A stretch of 64,000 nt of DNA from Sterolibacterium denitrificans. GTDB taxonomy: Bacteria; Pseudomonadota; Gammaproteobacteria; Burkholderiales; Rhodocyclaceae. Position 1 is the stretch's first letter, and each line of letters starts with the position of its first letter. Below are positions 56,527 to 64,000 of the stretch, piece after piece. Both the position numbers and the translations under genes were made by a program. The notes under the pieces were generated by a model that was not told where the DNA came from, did not search any database, and saw only the letters and a program-made list of their open reading frames with translations. The DNA lies in the NCBI RefSeq assembly GCF_900174485.1, contig NZ_LT837803.1:744001-808000 (forward strand), given 5' to 3'.

Positions 56527-57312
56527 ATGGCTATTGATAGGAAAGTGGGTATGGCTAGAATTTACACGCCTGAAGGTGACAAAGAGACTCCTGTAATAGA
56601 TCAGGACAGAATTAAACATTTTTTTCTTGAGAGGGCGGATAAGTTAAAAAGAGGAGATGTCTCGTATAAGCAAGCAATTATATATCAAGATAAAAGTGGC
56701 GATTTGGCAGAAGAACGGGATTTTGTGGAAAAGTCATTACTTTTACCAAAATTAAAGCTTACACAAGATGACAGGCTTCTAGATGTTGGTTGTGGTACTG
56801 GTCGTTGGGCAGAGGCTGTAGCTGATAGTGTAGGTCACTACCATGGTGCCGATTTAGTGGAAGAATTACTTGAAGAGGCCAAGAATAGAATTCCTTCAGA
56901 ACGTGCAAGGTTCAGCTGTCTGCCATGTACGGATATTTCATTTTCAAATTTAAATGAAACCCTGCCATTTGGCAAAATAATTATCTTTGGGGTTTTTATG
57001 TACCTCAATGATGTGGATATACCTAAGGCACTTGGGGGTATATCTGCTGTCGCAGATAAAAGTTGTACCCTTTTGCTTCGAGAGCCTATTGGAGTTGAAA
57101 GCCGTTTAACCATAAAGGAGCATTTTTCTGGGGATATGGATCAATTCTACAGTGCAATCTATCGCACAGAGGGTGAGCTGATTTCAGTGTGCATGGATGT
57201 CCTTGGTCCTGCTGGGTTTAGACTGGAAGAGTCCGCTGATGTATTTGCTAATGCTGCTCATAATAATCGTATTGAAACAAAGCAAAAGTACTTCCTTTTC
57301 AAGCGCAATTAA
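56527..57312 (+). CDS. Class I SAM-dependent methyltransferase
   Basis: A 261-residue methyltransferase with motif I LLDVGCGTGRWAEA (about 84-97), post-I GADLVEELLE, and motif IV-like FGKIIIFGVFMYL. No domain for a specific acceptor is visible. In the AT-rich cassette it would be the tailoring step on the sugar or on the CDP-linked group. It begins 44 bp after the racemase gene and its TAA is followed directly by the flippase ATG. Codon use matches its AT-rich neighbours. Confidence 0.85.
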   Translation: MAIDRKVGMARIYTPEGDKETPVIDQDRIKHFFLERADKLKRGDVSYKQAIIYQDKSGDLAEERDFVEKSLLLPKLKLTQDDRLLDVGCGTGRWAEAVADSVGHYHGADLVEELLEEAKNRIPSERARFSCLPCTDISFSNLNETLPFGKIIIFGVFMYLNDVDIPKALGGISAVADKSCTLLLREPIGVESRLTIKEHFSGDMDQFYSAIYRTEGELISVCMDVLGPAGFRLEESADVFANAAHNNRIETKQKYFLFKRN

Positions 57313-58770
57313 ATGTCTCTTAAATTCAAGGCTGTCAGCGCTTTGAGCTGGAGTCTGGCCGATAAGCTCATCAACCAGTTGGGCTATTTGGCGGTTACGG
57401 TGTATCTGGCCCGCCTCATCGGGCCAGAGAGTTTCGGCCTGATTGGCATGCTTGCCATCTTCACGCTGTTGGCCGATAGTGTCGTAAGCAATGGCTTTAG
57501 TAATGCCTTGGTTCAGCGCAGCCAGCAATTGACAGAGGATGATGCATGCACGGTGTTCTGGGTCAACCTGGGTTGGGGTACGCTCATATATGCAGTGCTA
57601 TTTGTAGCTGCGCCATGGATTGCTCAGTTTTATCGCCAGCCTGAGTTGATCGGTGTCGCACGTGTGCTGTTCTTAGTAATTATCATTAATGCCTTTAGTG
57701 TAGTGGCACGGGCTAAACTAACAATCGCAGTAGATTTCAAGAGCCAGGCTATTGCCAATACCAGCGCTACTGTGCTCAGCAGCGCTTTGGCAGCGTTGCT
57801 CGCGCAGCGTGGGTATGGCTACTGGGCACTGATCTGGCTGATGGTGAGCAAGGCGGTGATAGCATCTCTTGGGGTGTGGTGGTTTTGCCGTTGGCTACCT
57901 CGGTGGCGGTTGTCTCGTGCATCCTTTACAACTCTATTTGGTTTTGGCTCCAAGCTGATGTTGGCAGGCTCTATTACTACCGTCGTTGATAATCTCTACG
58001 CACCTTTGATAGGCTATTTTTACAATGTATCACAAGTAGGGTTCTTTACTCAGGCAGCCAATCTCAGTAACTATTTGTCTGGCTTTATTTCTTCAAGCCT
58101 GCAAGGGGTTTCTTATCCGATAATGACCTCAATCAAGGATGAGCATGAGCGGCTGGTCAGCATTTTCAAACAAATGATCTCTGTGTCCATGCTGGTTTGC
58201 CTGCCTCTCCTGAGTGGTTTTGCCGCCGTCGCAAATGATGTTGTCCTTCTACTTCTGGGAGATGCCTGGAGGCCAACTATTCCCATACTGATTGCACTAT
58301 CCATTGCTCGTACCGTAACGCCTGTAAGCTCCATCAATGCAAATATGGTCAACGTCGTGGGACGATCAGATCTCTTCCTAAAGGTAAGCTTGTCCAAGAT
58401 ACCAATTGCAATTACTGCACTTTTTCTAGCTTTGCCTTATGGTGTCGAGGGGCTCGCCTGGGCTATGGTCTGTAGTTCGTTCATCGCCTTTTTCATCAAT
58501 GCTTGGTATCCGGGAAAGATATTTGGATTTGGAGGTATCGCGCAGCTGGGTGTCGCGCGCCCATACATCGCTGCGTCCGCTATCATGTTTACTGTCGTAT
58601 ATTTTTTGCCATGGGGCACAAGTTTTGTGGGTCTGGCTGGAAAAATCATATTCGGGACGTTCGTGTATGTGGCCATGGTGTGGGTAATGGGAGACAAGTT
58701 TGTGCGGCAGTTGATGCAGTGGGTACCACTAGGAATCAAGGCTCTTCGAGCTTTTGTGTTGTCAAGGTAG
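57313..58770 (+). CDS. Oligosaccharide flippase (Wzx-like, MOP family)
   Basis: A 485-residue integral membrane protein with about 12-14 membrane helices, matching Wzx-like polysaccharide transporters that flip undecaprenyl-PP-linked repeat units. The start FKAVSALSWSLADKLINQLGYL and GPESFGLIGML are typical of the WzxC/colanic-acid type. GC content is intermediate between the cassette to its left and the rest of the locus. The following 167 bp before the next gene holds nothing I can identify. Confidence 0.93.
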   Translation: MSLKFKAVSALSWSLADKLINQLGYLAVTVYLARLIGPESFGLIGMLAIFTLLADSVVSNGFSNALVQRSQQLTEDDACTVFWVNLGWGTLIYAVLFVAAPWIAQFYRQPELIGVARVLFLVIIINAFSVVARAKLTIAVDFKSQAIANTSATVLSSALAALLAQRGYGYWALIWLMVSKAVIASLGVWWFCRWLPRWRLSRASFTTLFGFGSKLMLAGSITTVVDNLYAPLIGYFYNVSQVGFFTQAANLSNYLSGFISSSLQGVSYPIMTSIKDEHERLVSIFKQMISVSMLVCLPLLSGFAAVANDVVLLLLGDAWRPTIPILIALSIARTVTPVSSINANMVNVVGRSDLFLKVSLSKIPIAITALFLALPYGVEGLAWAMVCSSFIAFFINAWYPGKIFGFGGIAQLGVARPYIAASAIMFTVVYFLPWGTSFVGLAGKIIFGTFVYVAMVWVMGDKFVRQLMQWVPLGIKALRAFVLSR

Positions 58771-58937
58771 TAAGAATAGATGGCAGTATTATTTTTATTT
58801 AAGTAAAGGATGGGCTTTGGCTGGCCTGCCTTTATTTCCTCAATATCCTTTATAGGTAAAAATGTGCCTATATTGATATGTTTGTTGCCAGAACTCCCAG
58901 CCAACTTATCTAAGATCAAGTACTTGGTAATAGCTAG

Positions 58938-60125
58938 ATGATTATTAGAAAAAAACAGATTAGTAGCCTGGTTTTATGTATTTCGATGCTTTTATTTTTT
59001 ATAAGTGAGTCCTTTTTATCAATTGGGGATGATATTGCTTTTCAGCTGAAACTACTAGCAACAGTAGCAATTATTTTCACCATATTCCTGGGCCGCTACT
59101 TTGATAGGTGGCTATTCTTGGTTCCACTAATTCTTTTATTTCTTTTTGTTAATTATTTTAGAGGTGCGGTAGCTGCTGCAGCTGCAGAAGAACTGTTGAG
59201 GTACTTGTTACCCATGCTGATACTGCTGACGCTATACGCCAATAGAAAGTCTATTGACATTTTGGCAAAGGCCTTCATTTGGATAGTGCTTTCTAATGAT
59301 CTTTATCAGGCCTATGCATACTTTGCCTATTTTAATGGTTTGCCTGTCCTGATACCTATTAGATTTGAAGCTGGATATATTATTAGGGCAGAAGGCTGGG
59401 TAGGCTTCTTCTCTCTTTTTGGTTTTATGAATTTCTGTGCTTTGATGATTGTTAGGTACACGGGTCTATATGAGGAGAAGAACAAGAATCTGTTAAGCGC
59501 TGTATTCATGGTTTTTTCATTACTCTCGGCCTCATTTAAGCTAGCTTTTGCATATATGGCACTTGTGGTATTTAATGCCAAGAATAAAACGATACCAATA
59601 TGGGGGGCTATTCTTTTATTATCTATTACTGTATTTGCTCACTCTCAGAAGGATCTGGCTGAAACCTTTCTTGCAGTCGTAGATAGCAAGATTGCATTTT
59701 ATATTACAGAGCGGAACTCAGCCAGAGCTGAATCATATCGGGTAATGCTTGAATCGTTGGCACAACCAAACTTTACCGGTGAGGGATTGGGGATGTTTGG
59801 TGGCCCAGCGTCAACTAAATACGGCTCCCCTTTGTATTCAAAGTACAACTTTGACTGGCACAACACAATCAATCTAACCACAACGGATACATTTTATCCT
59901 CACCTGTTTGTAGAGTTAGGTTTGCTAGGCGGTATAATTTACCTGCTTTTTTTGTTTCGTTATGGCCAGAGCAAAAGAACTACACCTTGGATGATTATTT
60001 CTATTGCATTACTGGCTGATACCTTTTTCTCTTTTTCAATATTATCTGTTCCTTATTTTCTTTCGGCAGTAATTTGTATGCTTCTGTTCTCACGAGAAAA
60101 AACCGATGAGAAACCATCAAGATAA
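58938..60125 (+). CDS. Polysaccharide polymerase candidate (Wzy-like)
   Basis: A 395-residue membrane protein with about 10-12 helices and one large periplasmic loop (about 240-320) containing ESYRVMLESL, GEGLGMFGG and TTTDTFYPHLFVELGLLGG. This layout and the YPHLF(V/L)ELG segment are usual in Wzy polymerases and O-antigen ligase-type proteins. It lies between the flippase and the glycosyltransferase, as expected for a Wzy. Sequence conservation of Wzy is low, so the call rests on topology, the loop motif and position. Strongly AT-rich. Confidence 0.75.
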   Translation: MIIRKKQISSLVLCISMLLFFISESFLSIGDDIAFQLKLLATVAIIFTIFLGRYFDRWLFLVPLILLFLFVNYFRGAVAAAAAEELLRYLLPMLILLTLYANRKSIDILAKAFIWIVLSNDLYQAYAYFAYFNGLPVLIPIRFEAGYIIRAEGWVGFFSLFGFMNFCALMIVRYTGLYEEKNKNLLSAVFMVFSLLSASFKLAFAYMALVVFNAKNKTIPIWGAILLLSITVFAHSQKDLAETFLAVVDSKIAFYITERNSARAESYRVMLESLAQPNFTGEGLGMFGGPASTKYGSPLYSKYNFDWHNTINLTTTDTFYPHLFVELGLLGGIIYLLFLFRYGQSKRTTPWMIISIALLADTFFSFSILSVPYFLSAVICMLLFSREKTDEKPSR

Positions 60126-60142
60126 CTAGACTATAGTTTTAG

Positions 60143-61237
60143 ATGACGCCTGTTAAACATATTGTTCTGATCGTCCTCGGTACTGACCCCACACAAAAGG
60201 CTGGTGGTATTGCTTTTGCTATCCCAGGGCATCTGGCGGCTTATCGGGTGCTCGGTATCGAGCCCGTATTTATTGCGACACATTCTTCCACCGACTTTCT
60301 CGGCAAGTGGTTACCTTGGCTCCAGGCCATACCGGTATTGCTGAGGCAACTGCTATCGGCCCAAAAAGCGGCGCGCCGTTCCATCGTCATCTGCCACGTC
60401 GGCGGTGGGGCGCTGTCCATGCTGCGCAAATTCGTGCTGGCCTGTCTGGCGAGACTGTCAGGCGGGCAGGTAATCATGCAACTGCACGGACTAGAGGTAG
60501 ATAATTACCTGGCTTCCGGCTTCGGCCGGCGCATATTCGCAGCGTTGCTGGCGCCGGCAGGCGCGGTTGCGGTCTTGACGCTTTGGTGGCAGTCATGTCT
60601 GCAGGGAGCCGGGATTGCCAAGCCTGTATACGTTATTCCCAATCCCCTGCCTGCTGCCTGGGAGGAGCGGGCAACGCGGCCGCGGGCTTGCCACGAGAGT
60701 TCGGGGCTCATAAGCATTTTGACCGTAACTCGGCTGGTGCGAGGCAAAGGCGTCGATGATCTGATTGAGGCCATGGCGTTGTTGCCTGAAAACTATAGCC
60801 TTGTAATCGCAGGTACCGGAGCGCAGCAGGCGGACTTGGAGAATCGGGTCAAGGCATTGGGTTTGCAACAACGCGTGCACTTTTATGGGTGGGTGTCGGG
60901 TGTGGAAAAGCAGGCGTTATTCGATCAGGCCGATATTTTCTGTTTGCCTAGCCGCTATGATTCTTTCGGCATGGGTTATCTGGAAGCGATGGCCAATGGA
61001 TTGCCAGTTATAGCGTATGACTGGGGACCGATTGCTGATGTTGTAGCCGATAACCGTTGTGGTTATTTGGCTGCGGAGTACACGCCTGCGGCTCTGGCCG
61101 AATCCATCAAGCGTATGGAGTCTGCCAACTGTCGAAAAATATTGGGTGAAGCAGCCAGGCTCTGGGTGCTGGACAAATTCGCTGTGTCCCGTGTTGCGCA
61201 AAATGTAAAGCGACTTCTGGAGTCTCTGTCTCAATGA
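60143..61237 (+). CDS. GT4-family glycosyltransferase
   Basis: A 364-residue GT-B glycosyltransferase. The N-terminal domain starts HIVLIVLGTDPTQKAGGIAFA (short form GTDPTQKAGGIA), the linker ITVTRLVRGKGVDDLIEAM-type segment (ILTVTRLVRGKGVDDLIEA) begins the donor domain, and the donor motif is SRYDSFGMGYLEAMANGLP with the EX7E-type glutamate. It would add a sugar to the lipid-linked repeat unit in the cytoplasm. It overlaps the acyltransferase gene by four bases. Sugar specificity is unknown. GC-rich again compared with its neighbours. Confidence 0.9.
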   Translation: MTPVKHIVLIVLGTDPTQKAGGIAFAIPGHLAAYRVLGIEPVFIATHSSTDFLGKWLPWLQAIPVLLRQLLSAQKAARRSIVICHVGGGALSMLRKFVLACLARLSGGQVIMQLHGLEVDNYLASGFGRRIFAALLAPAGAVAVLTLWWQSCLQGAGIAKPVYVIPNPLPAAWEERATRPRACHESSGLISILTVTRLVRGKGVDDLIEAMALLPENYSLVIAGTGAQQADLENRVKALGLQQRVHFYGWVSGVEKQALFDQADIFCLPSRYDSFGMGYLEAMANGLPVIAYDWGPIADVVADNRCGYLAAEYTPAALAESIKRMESANCRKILGEAARLWVLDKFAVSRVAQNVKRLLESLSQ

Positions 61238-61767
61238 AGCGAACCGTCCGTCTTTTCTGCTTGTTGGCCTACCGCTTGGTGGCTATGCATCTTCCCCACA
61301 GTTTTTGGCCGGGAGGTGTCTTGTTCAGCACCTTAAGGCGTTATTTTCTGATTGGAATGGGATGTCGGGTTGGCCAGGAGTGTGAACTTGAGCCAGGTAT
61401 CGATGTCGGTTTTAGGCCAGACCTCTCCATAGGCAATCACTGTCAGATCAATCAGAATACTTCAATTAAATCTGCTCGCATTGGCAATGATGTAATGATC
61501 GCACCAGGAGTGGTACTGCTTGATAGGCAGCATAATTTTTCCCGGATTGACATACCGATGACGCAGCAGGGCGCATCCCTGCGTCAGCTTACAGTAATCG
61601 GAGATGATGTCTGGCTCGGACAAAATGTCATTGTAATGCCGGGGATTACTATTGGATCGGGAGTGATTGTTGGTGCAGGTTCAGTCGTCACCAGGGATCT
61701 GCCTGATTGGAGTGTTGCGGTAGGTGTTCCAGCTAAGGTTATACGTTATCGTAAGGACGCTAAATGA
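61234..61767 (+). CDS. Hexapeptide-repeat acyltransferase (LbH)
   Basis: A 177-residue left-handed beta-helix O-acetyltransferase of the WcaF/WcaB/maltose type. Hexapeptide repeats run through about 47-165 (IGNHCQINQNTSI, IGNDVMIAPGVVL, IGDDVWLGQNVIVMPGITIG in part, VIVGAGSVVT). A probable catalytic His is in DRQHNFSR. It would acetylate a sugar hydroxyl of the repeat unit. It overlaps the glycosyltransferase and the next gene by four bases each, so the three are coupled. Confidence 0.9.
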   Translation: MKRTVRLFCLLAYRLVAMHLPHSFWPGGVLFSTLRRYFLIGMGCRVGQECELEPGIDVGFRPDLSIGNHCQINQNTSIKSARIGNDVMIAPGVVLLDRQHNFSRIDIPMTQQGASLRQLTVIGDDVWLGQNVIVMPGITIGSGVIVGAGSVVTRDLPDWSVAVGVPAKVIRYRKDAK

Positions 61768-62870
61768 AGTTTTATGATCCCTATGACATCTGGTCAGTGC
61801 CTGCCTTAGGTGAATTAAAGAGCAAATGGACGCGTGGACAAAAAGGATCGGCGTTGCTGATCCCATTGATAGGACTTTTGGAGGTTCTGGTTCCCAACCT
61901 TTTGCGAAAAGGTCTGAGAGTACAGCCGCATACATTTGCCCATGTTGAGGCCATGCGATATCAGCTTGGTGATCTTTCACCAAGTGAAGCACTACAGGTA
62001 TTCAGGGTGTCCAGAGTTTGTGGTAGTGCTTGGGGCTTGCCATTTTCCTGGTTTTCAAAGAATGGGGTCTATTCAGCCAATACTCCATACATAACCAATA
62101 CGCCTTACGTAATGGAAGCCCTGATTTCAATAGCAGGCCAGCCTGAGTACCAAGCTGAGTCGGAACAGCTCTTTGAGCAGACTTGGAGGTTTCTTGAGAG
62201 TTTGGAGGTGATGTATTCAACTCATTCGGAACTGGCGCTTTCCTACGCTCCTATCCATGAGCCAAGAAAGGTAAATAATGCGAATAGTTACGCTGCATTT
62301 GCCTATGCCTTGCACGCTGAGCATGGAAATGATAAGAACAAAAATATTGCAAGTGCGCGCGCTGGGCGTTTGGTTGCTTGGTTGATAGCCCAACAGCAAG
62401 TAGATGGGAGCTGGTTCTATTACGCTGATAATGAGGGTGGGAATTTTATTGATTGTTTTCACTCCTGTTTTGTAATTAAGAACCTCATAAAAGTAAAAAA
62501 GCTATTACCCGGATTGGCTGAGAGTATTCAGCCTACAGTTGACAAGGGATGGTCCTATATTCACGACTATTTATATGACTCTCAATATGGTTTGTGCCGG
62601 CGCTTCAGTCAGCGTTCCCATCATGATCCATTTCGTTGGGATCTATATGATCAAGCGGAGTACCTGGGGCTTTTGGTCGATTTCTCACTTTATGATGAAG
62701 CTCAGCAATTTATTCAGAGGGTGGAGGATAGGTTCTTCAAGAATGGGCATTGGTACTGTCGAATAGATATTCTTGGTCGTCGCTGGGGCAAGAATTTTCT
62801 TCGTTGGGGTATCGCTCCATATCTTTATCACAAGCATCGCCTGAAACAGCTTCATACAGGAGCGAATTGA
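61764..62870 (+). CDS. Unrecognised helical protein of EPS locus, possibly alpha/alpha-toroid
   Basis: I do not recognise this 368-residue protein with certainty. It is mostly helical without signal peptide. Segments such as LIAQQQVDGSWFYYADN (Q-W-like motif about residues 210-226), followed by DCFHSCFVIKNLIK, recall the repeats of prenyltransferase/squalene-cyclase or polysaccharide-lyase toroid folds. Its place between an acetyltransferase and an amidotransferase, with four-base overlaps on both sides, ties it to polysaccharide modification. A sugar epimerase or lyase role is one option; nothing in the sequence decides it. Confidence 0.65.
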   Translation: MKFYDPYDIWSVPALGELKSKWTRGQKGSALLIPLIGLLEVLVPNLLRKGLRVQPHTFAHVEAMRYQLGDLSPSEALQVFRVSRVCGSAWGLPFSWFSKNGVYSANTPYITNTPYVMEALISIAGQPEYQAESEQLFEQTWRFLESLEVMYSTHSELALSYAPIHEPRKVNNANSYAAFAYALHAEHGNDKNKNIASARAGRLVAWLIAQQQVDGSWFYYADNEGGNFIDCFHSCFVIKNLIKVKKLLPGLAESIQPTVDKGWSYIHDYLYDSQYGLCRRFSQRSHHDPFRWDLYDQAEYLGLLVDFSLYDEAQQFIQRVEDRFFKNGHWYCRIDILGRRWGKNFLRWGIAPYLYHKHRLKQLHTGAN

Positions 62871-64000
62871 TGTGTGGCGTACTGGGGGCCGTTGATCTCC
62901 CAATCGACGAGGCGGCATTGTTATTGTTACGGCACCGCGGGCCTGATGGGCAGGGTTTTGAGGCGATACGCTGTGCTGGCCGAACTGTATGGCTGGCGCA
63001 CGCGCGCTTGTCGATCCTTGATCTTTCCCCTGCGGGCCATCAGCCCATGCAAAGCCGGGACGGCCGCTGGTGGATGGTCTTTAATGGGGAAATTTACAAC
63101 CACCGGGAACTGCGCAAGGAGTTGACTGGCCCGTTTCGCGGCCACTCGGATACAGAAACCCTGGTCGAGCTGATTGCCGTTCAAGGGGTGGAGTCAGTTC
63201 TTCCACGATTGAACGGCATGTTTGCCTTTGCCGCCCTGGACACCTTGACGGGCAAGCTGCATCTGGCCCGTGATCCCTTTGGTATCAAGCCGCTGTATTT
63301 TTTCAACAGTGATCAGAAGTTGGTATTTGCTTCGGAAGTGCGGGCAATCAAGGCAGCCCTGCAAGCAGGTGGCTTACCGGCCCTTGGTCTGGATCACTCG
63401 GCCTTGCAGCAATTTCTGACGCTCAGGTACACACCATCTCCTCTGACTCTTTGGCAAGGTGTACAGCGGTTGGCGCCGGGGCATGTGCTCAGTGTTAACT
63501 TGGCTACGGCTGCTAGTAGTCAGCGTTGCTTTGCCCCGGCAACCAATGAGCGTTTCAGTGGCACTCTGGAAGATGCAATAGCAGCCTACCAAGGCAAGCT
63601 CGCTCAGGCGGTCGAACGACAACTGCTGTCCGATGTGCCGGTTGGCATCCTGCTTTCAGGGGGTATCGACTCGGCACTGGTTGCTGCAATGGCCAAGGAT
63701 GCCGGCGTGGAGGTTCCCTGCTTTACGGTCGGATTTGGTGGTGGGCACTGGGAGTGCGAGATTGAGAATGCCATCTATACCGCAAGCGTTCTGGGGTTCC
63801 CGCTCAACAAAGTGCTTATTTCGCCGGAACAGTTGAAGTCGGTTTTACCGTCGATTGTTCGCAGTATCGAGGAGCCTTTGGGAACAACGTCCGTGATGCC
63901 CATGTGGGAACTGGTCAAGCGTGCACGGGAAGATGTAACTGTGGTGCTGACTGGCCAGGGTACCGATGAGCCTTGGGGTGGCTATTACCGTTATCAGGTT
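62870..64000 (+). CDS. Asparagine synthetase-type amidotransferase, 5' part (cut by window end)
   Basis: The first 377 codons of a glutamine-hydrolysing asparagine synthetase-like protein. The N-terminal nucleophile Cys2 (MCGVLG), the LRHRGPDGQG segment, HARLSILDLS and FNGEIYNHREL are the glutaminase hallmarks, and SGGIDSALVAA at about residue 257 is the ATP-pyrophosphatase P-loop. It remains open at the last base. In polysaccharide loci such enzymes are thought to amidate a uronic acid or a phospho-linked acid (WbpS-type). GC-rich again. The ATG overlaps the upstream stop. Confidence 0.9.
   Translation, partial: MCGVLGAVDLPIDEAALLLLRHRGPDGQGFEAIRCAGRTVWLAHARLSILDLSPAGHQPMQSRDGRWWMVFNGEIYNHRELRKELTGPFRGHSDTETLVELIAVQGVESVLPRLNGMFAFAALDTLTGKLHLARDPFGIKPLYFFNSDQKLVFASEVRAIKAALQAGGLPALGLDHSALQQFLTLRYTPSPLTLWQGVQRLAPGHVLSVNLATAASSQRCFAPATNERFSGTLEDAIAAYQGKLAQAVERQLLSDVPVGILLSGGIDSALVAAMAKDAGVEVPCFTVGFGGGHWECEIENAIYTASVLGFPLNKVLISPEQLKSVLPSIVRSIEEPLGTTSVMPMWELVKRAREDVTVVLTGQGTDEPWGGYYRYQV

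Overview
The window looks like a chromosomal segment of a GC-rich betaproteobacterium, most likely of the Rhodocyclales/Azoarcus-Thauera-Sterolibacterium type. The reasons are the betaproteobacterial gene neighbourhoods (coaE-zapD-yacG, rph-rdgB-hemW, a Nudix/thiamine-phosphate-synthase fusion), a DUF1329 protein and an acyl-CoA-type catabolic cluster as seen in steroid and aromatic degraders, and an exopolysaccharide locus with an EPS-associated MarR-type regulator. The taxonomic call is inference; no rRNA gene is present.

Region 1 (1-7.6 kb) is housekeeping: the 3' end of coaX, a TrpB2-like PLP enzyme, a SPOR protein, coaE, zapD, yacG, a Nudix-ThiE fusion, a DUF815 ATPase and mltA. Region 2 (7.8-20.1 kb) is catabolic in flavour. 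It holds an ETF alpha subunit without its beta partner, a DUF35 zinc-ribbon protein plus a thiolase-fold protein lacking most thiolase catalytic residues (closed by a strong terminator), an unrecognised gene behind a good sigma-54 promoter match, a deazaflavin-reductase-like protein, an OYE/2,4-dienoyl-CoA-reductase-like flavoenzyme, a coniferyl-aldehyde-type dehydrogenase, a patatin-like protein and a DUF1329 protein.

Region 3 (20.4-43.4 kb) is again mostly core: two ABC-F proteins, an acyltransferase, dcd, a large PLP decarboxylase, folA, DUF2802 and SPOR proteins, fliW, ridA, recG, apaG, rpe, gph, trpE, a cytochrome c, the rph-rdgB-hemW run, a PP2C phosphatase/Ser-Thr kinase pair, yicC and a tRNA-Arg(CCG). 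A 630-bp nested inverted-repeat element lies between recG and apaG, and a dispersed repeat of about 60 bp occurs three times.

Region 4 (43.4-64.0 kb) is an exopolysaccharide/capsule locus. A leftward block encodes a PHP-type tyrosine phosphatase, an outer-membrane export protein, a tyrosine autokinase/chain-length regulator and a J-domain protein. A rightward block encodes a UDP-glucose dehydrogenase, the MarR-type regulator, WecB and WecC (UDP-ManNAcA supply), then an AT-rich cassette, then flippase, polymerase candidate, glycosyltransferase, acyltransferase, an unrecognised protein and an asparagine synthetase-like amidotransferase cut by the window end.

The AT-rich cassette (53.3-57.3 kb) is the most interesting part. 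A CDP-glycerol-phosphotransferase-like enzyme, a cytidylyltransferase fused to a ParB/SerK-like domain, an Asp/Glu-racemase-like protein and a methyltransferase lie in one tight run. Together they suggest making a CDP-activated phospho-amino-acid-like group and transferring it to the polysaccharide. That pathway is a hypothesis from gene content, not something the sequence proves.
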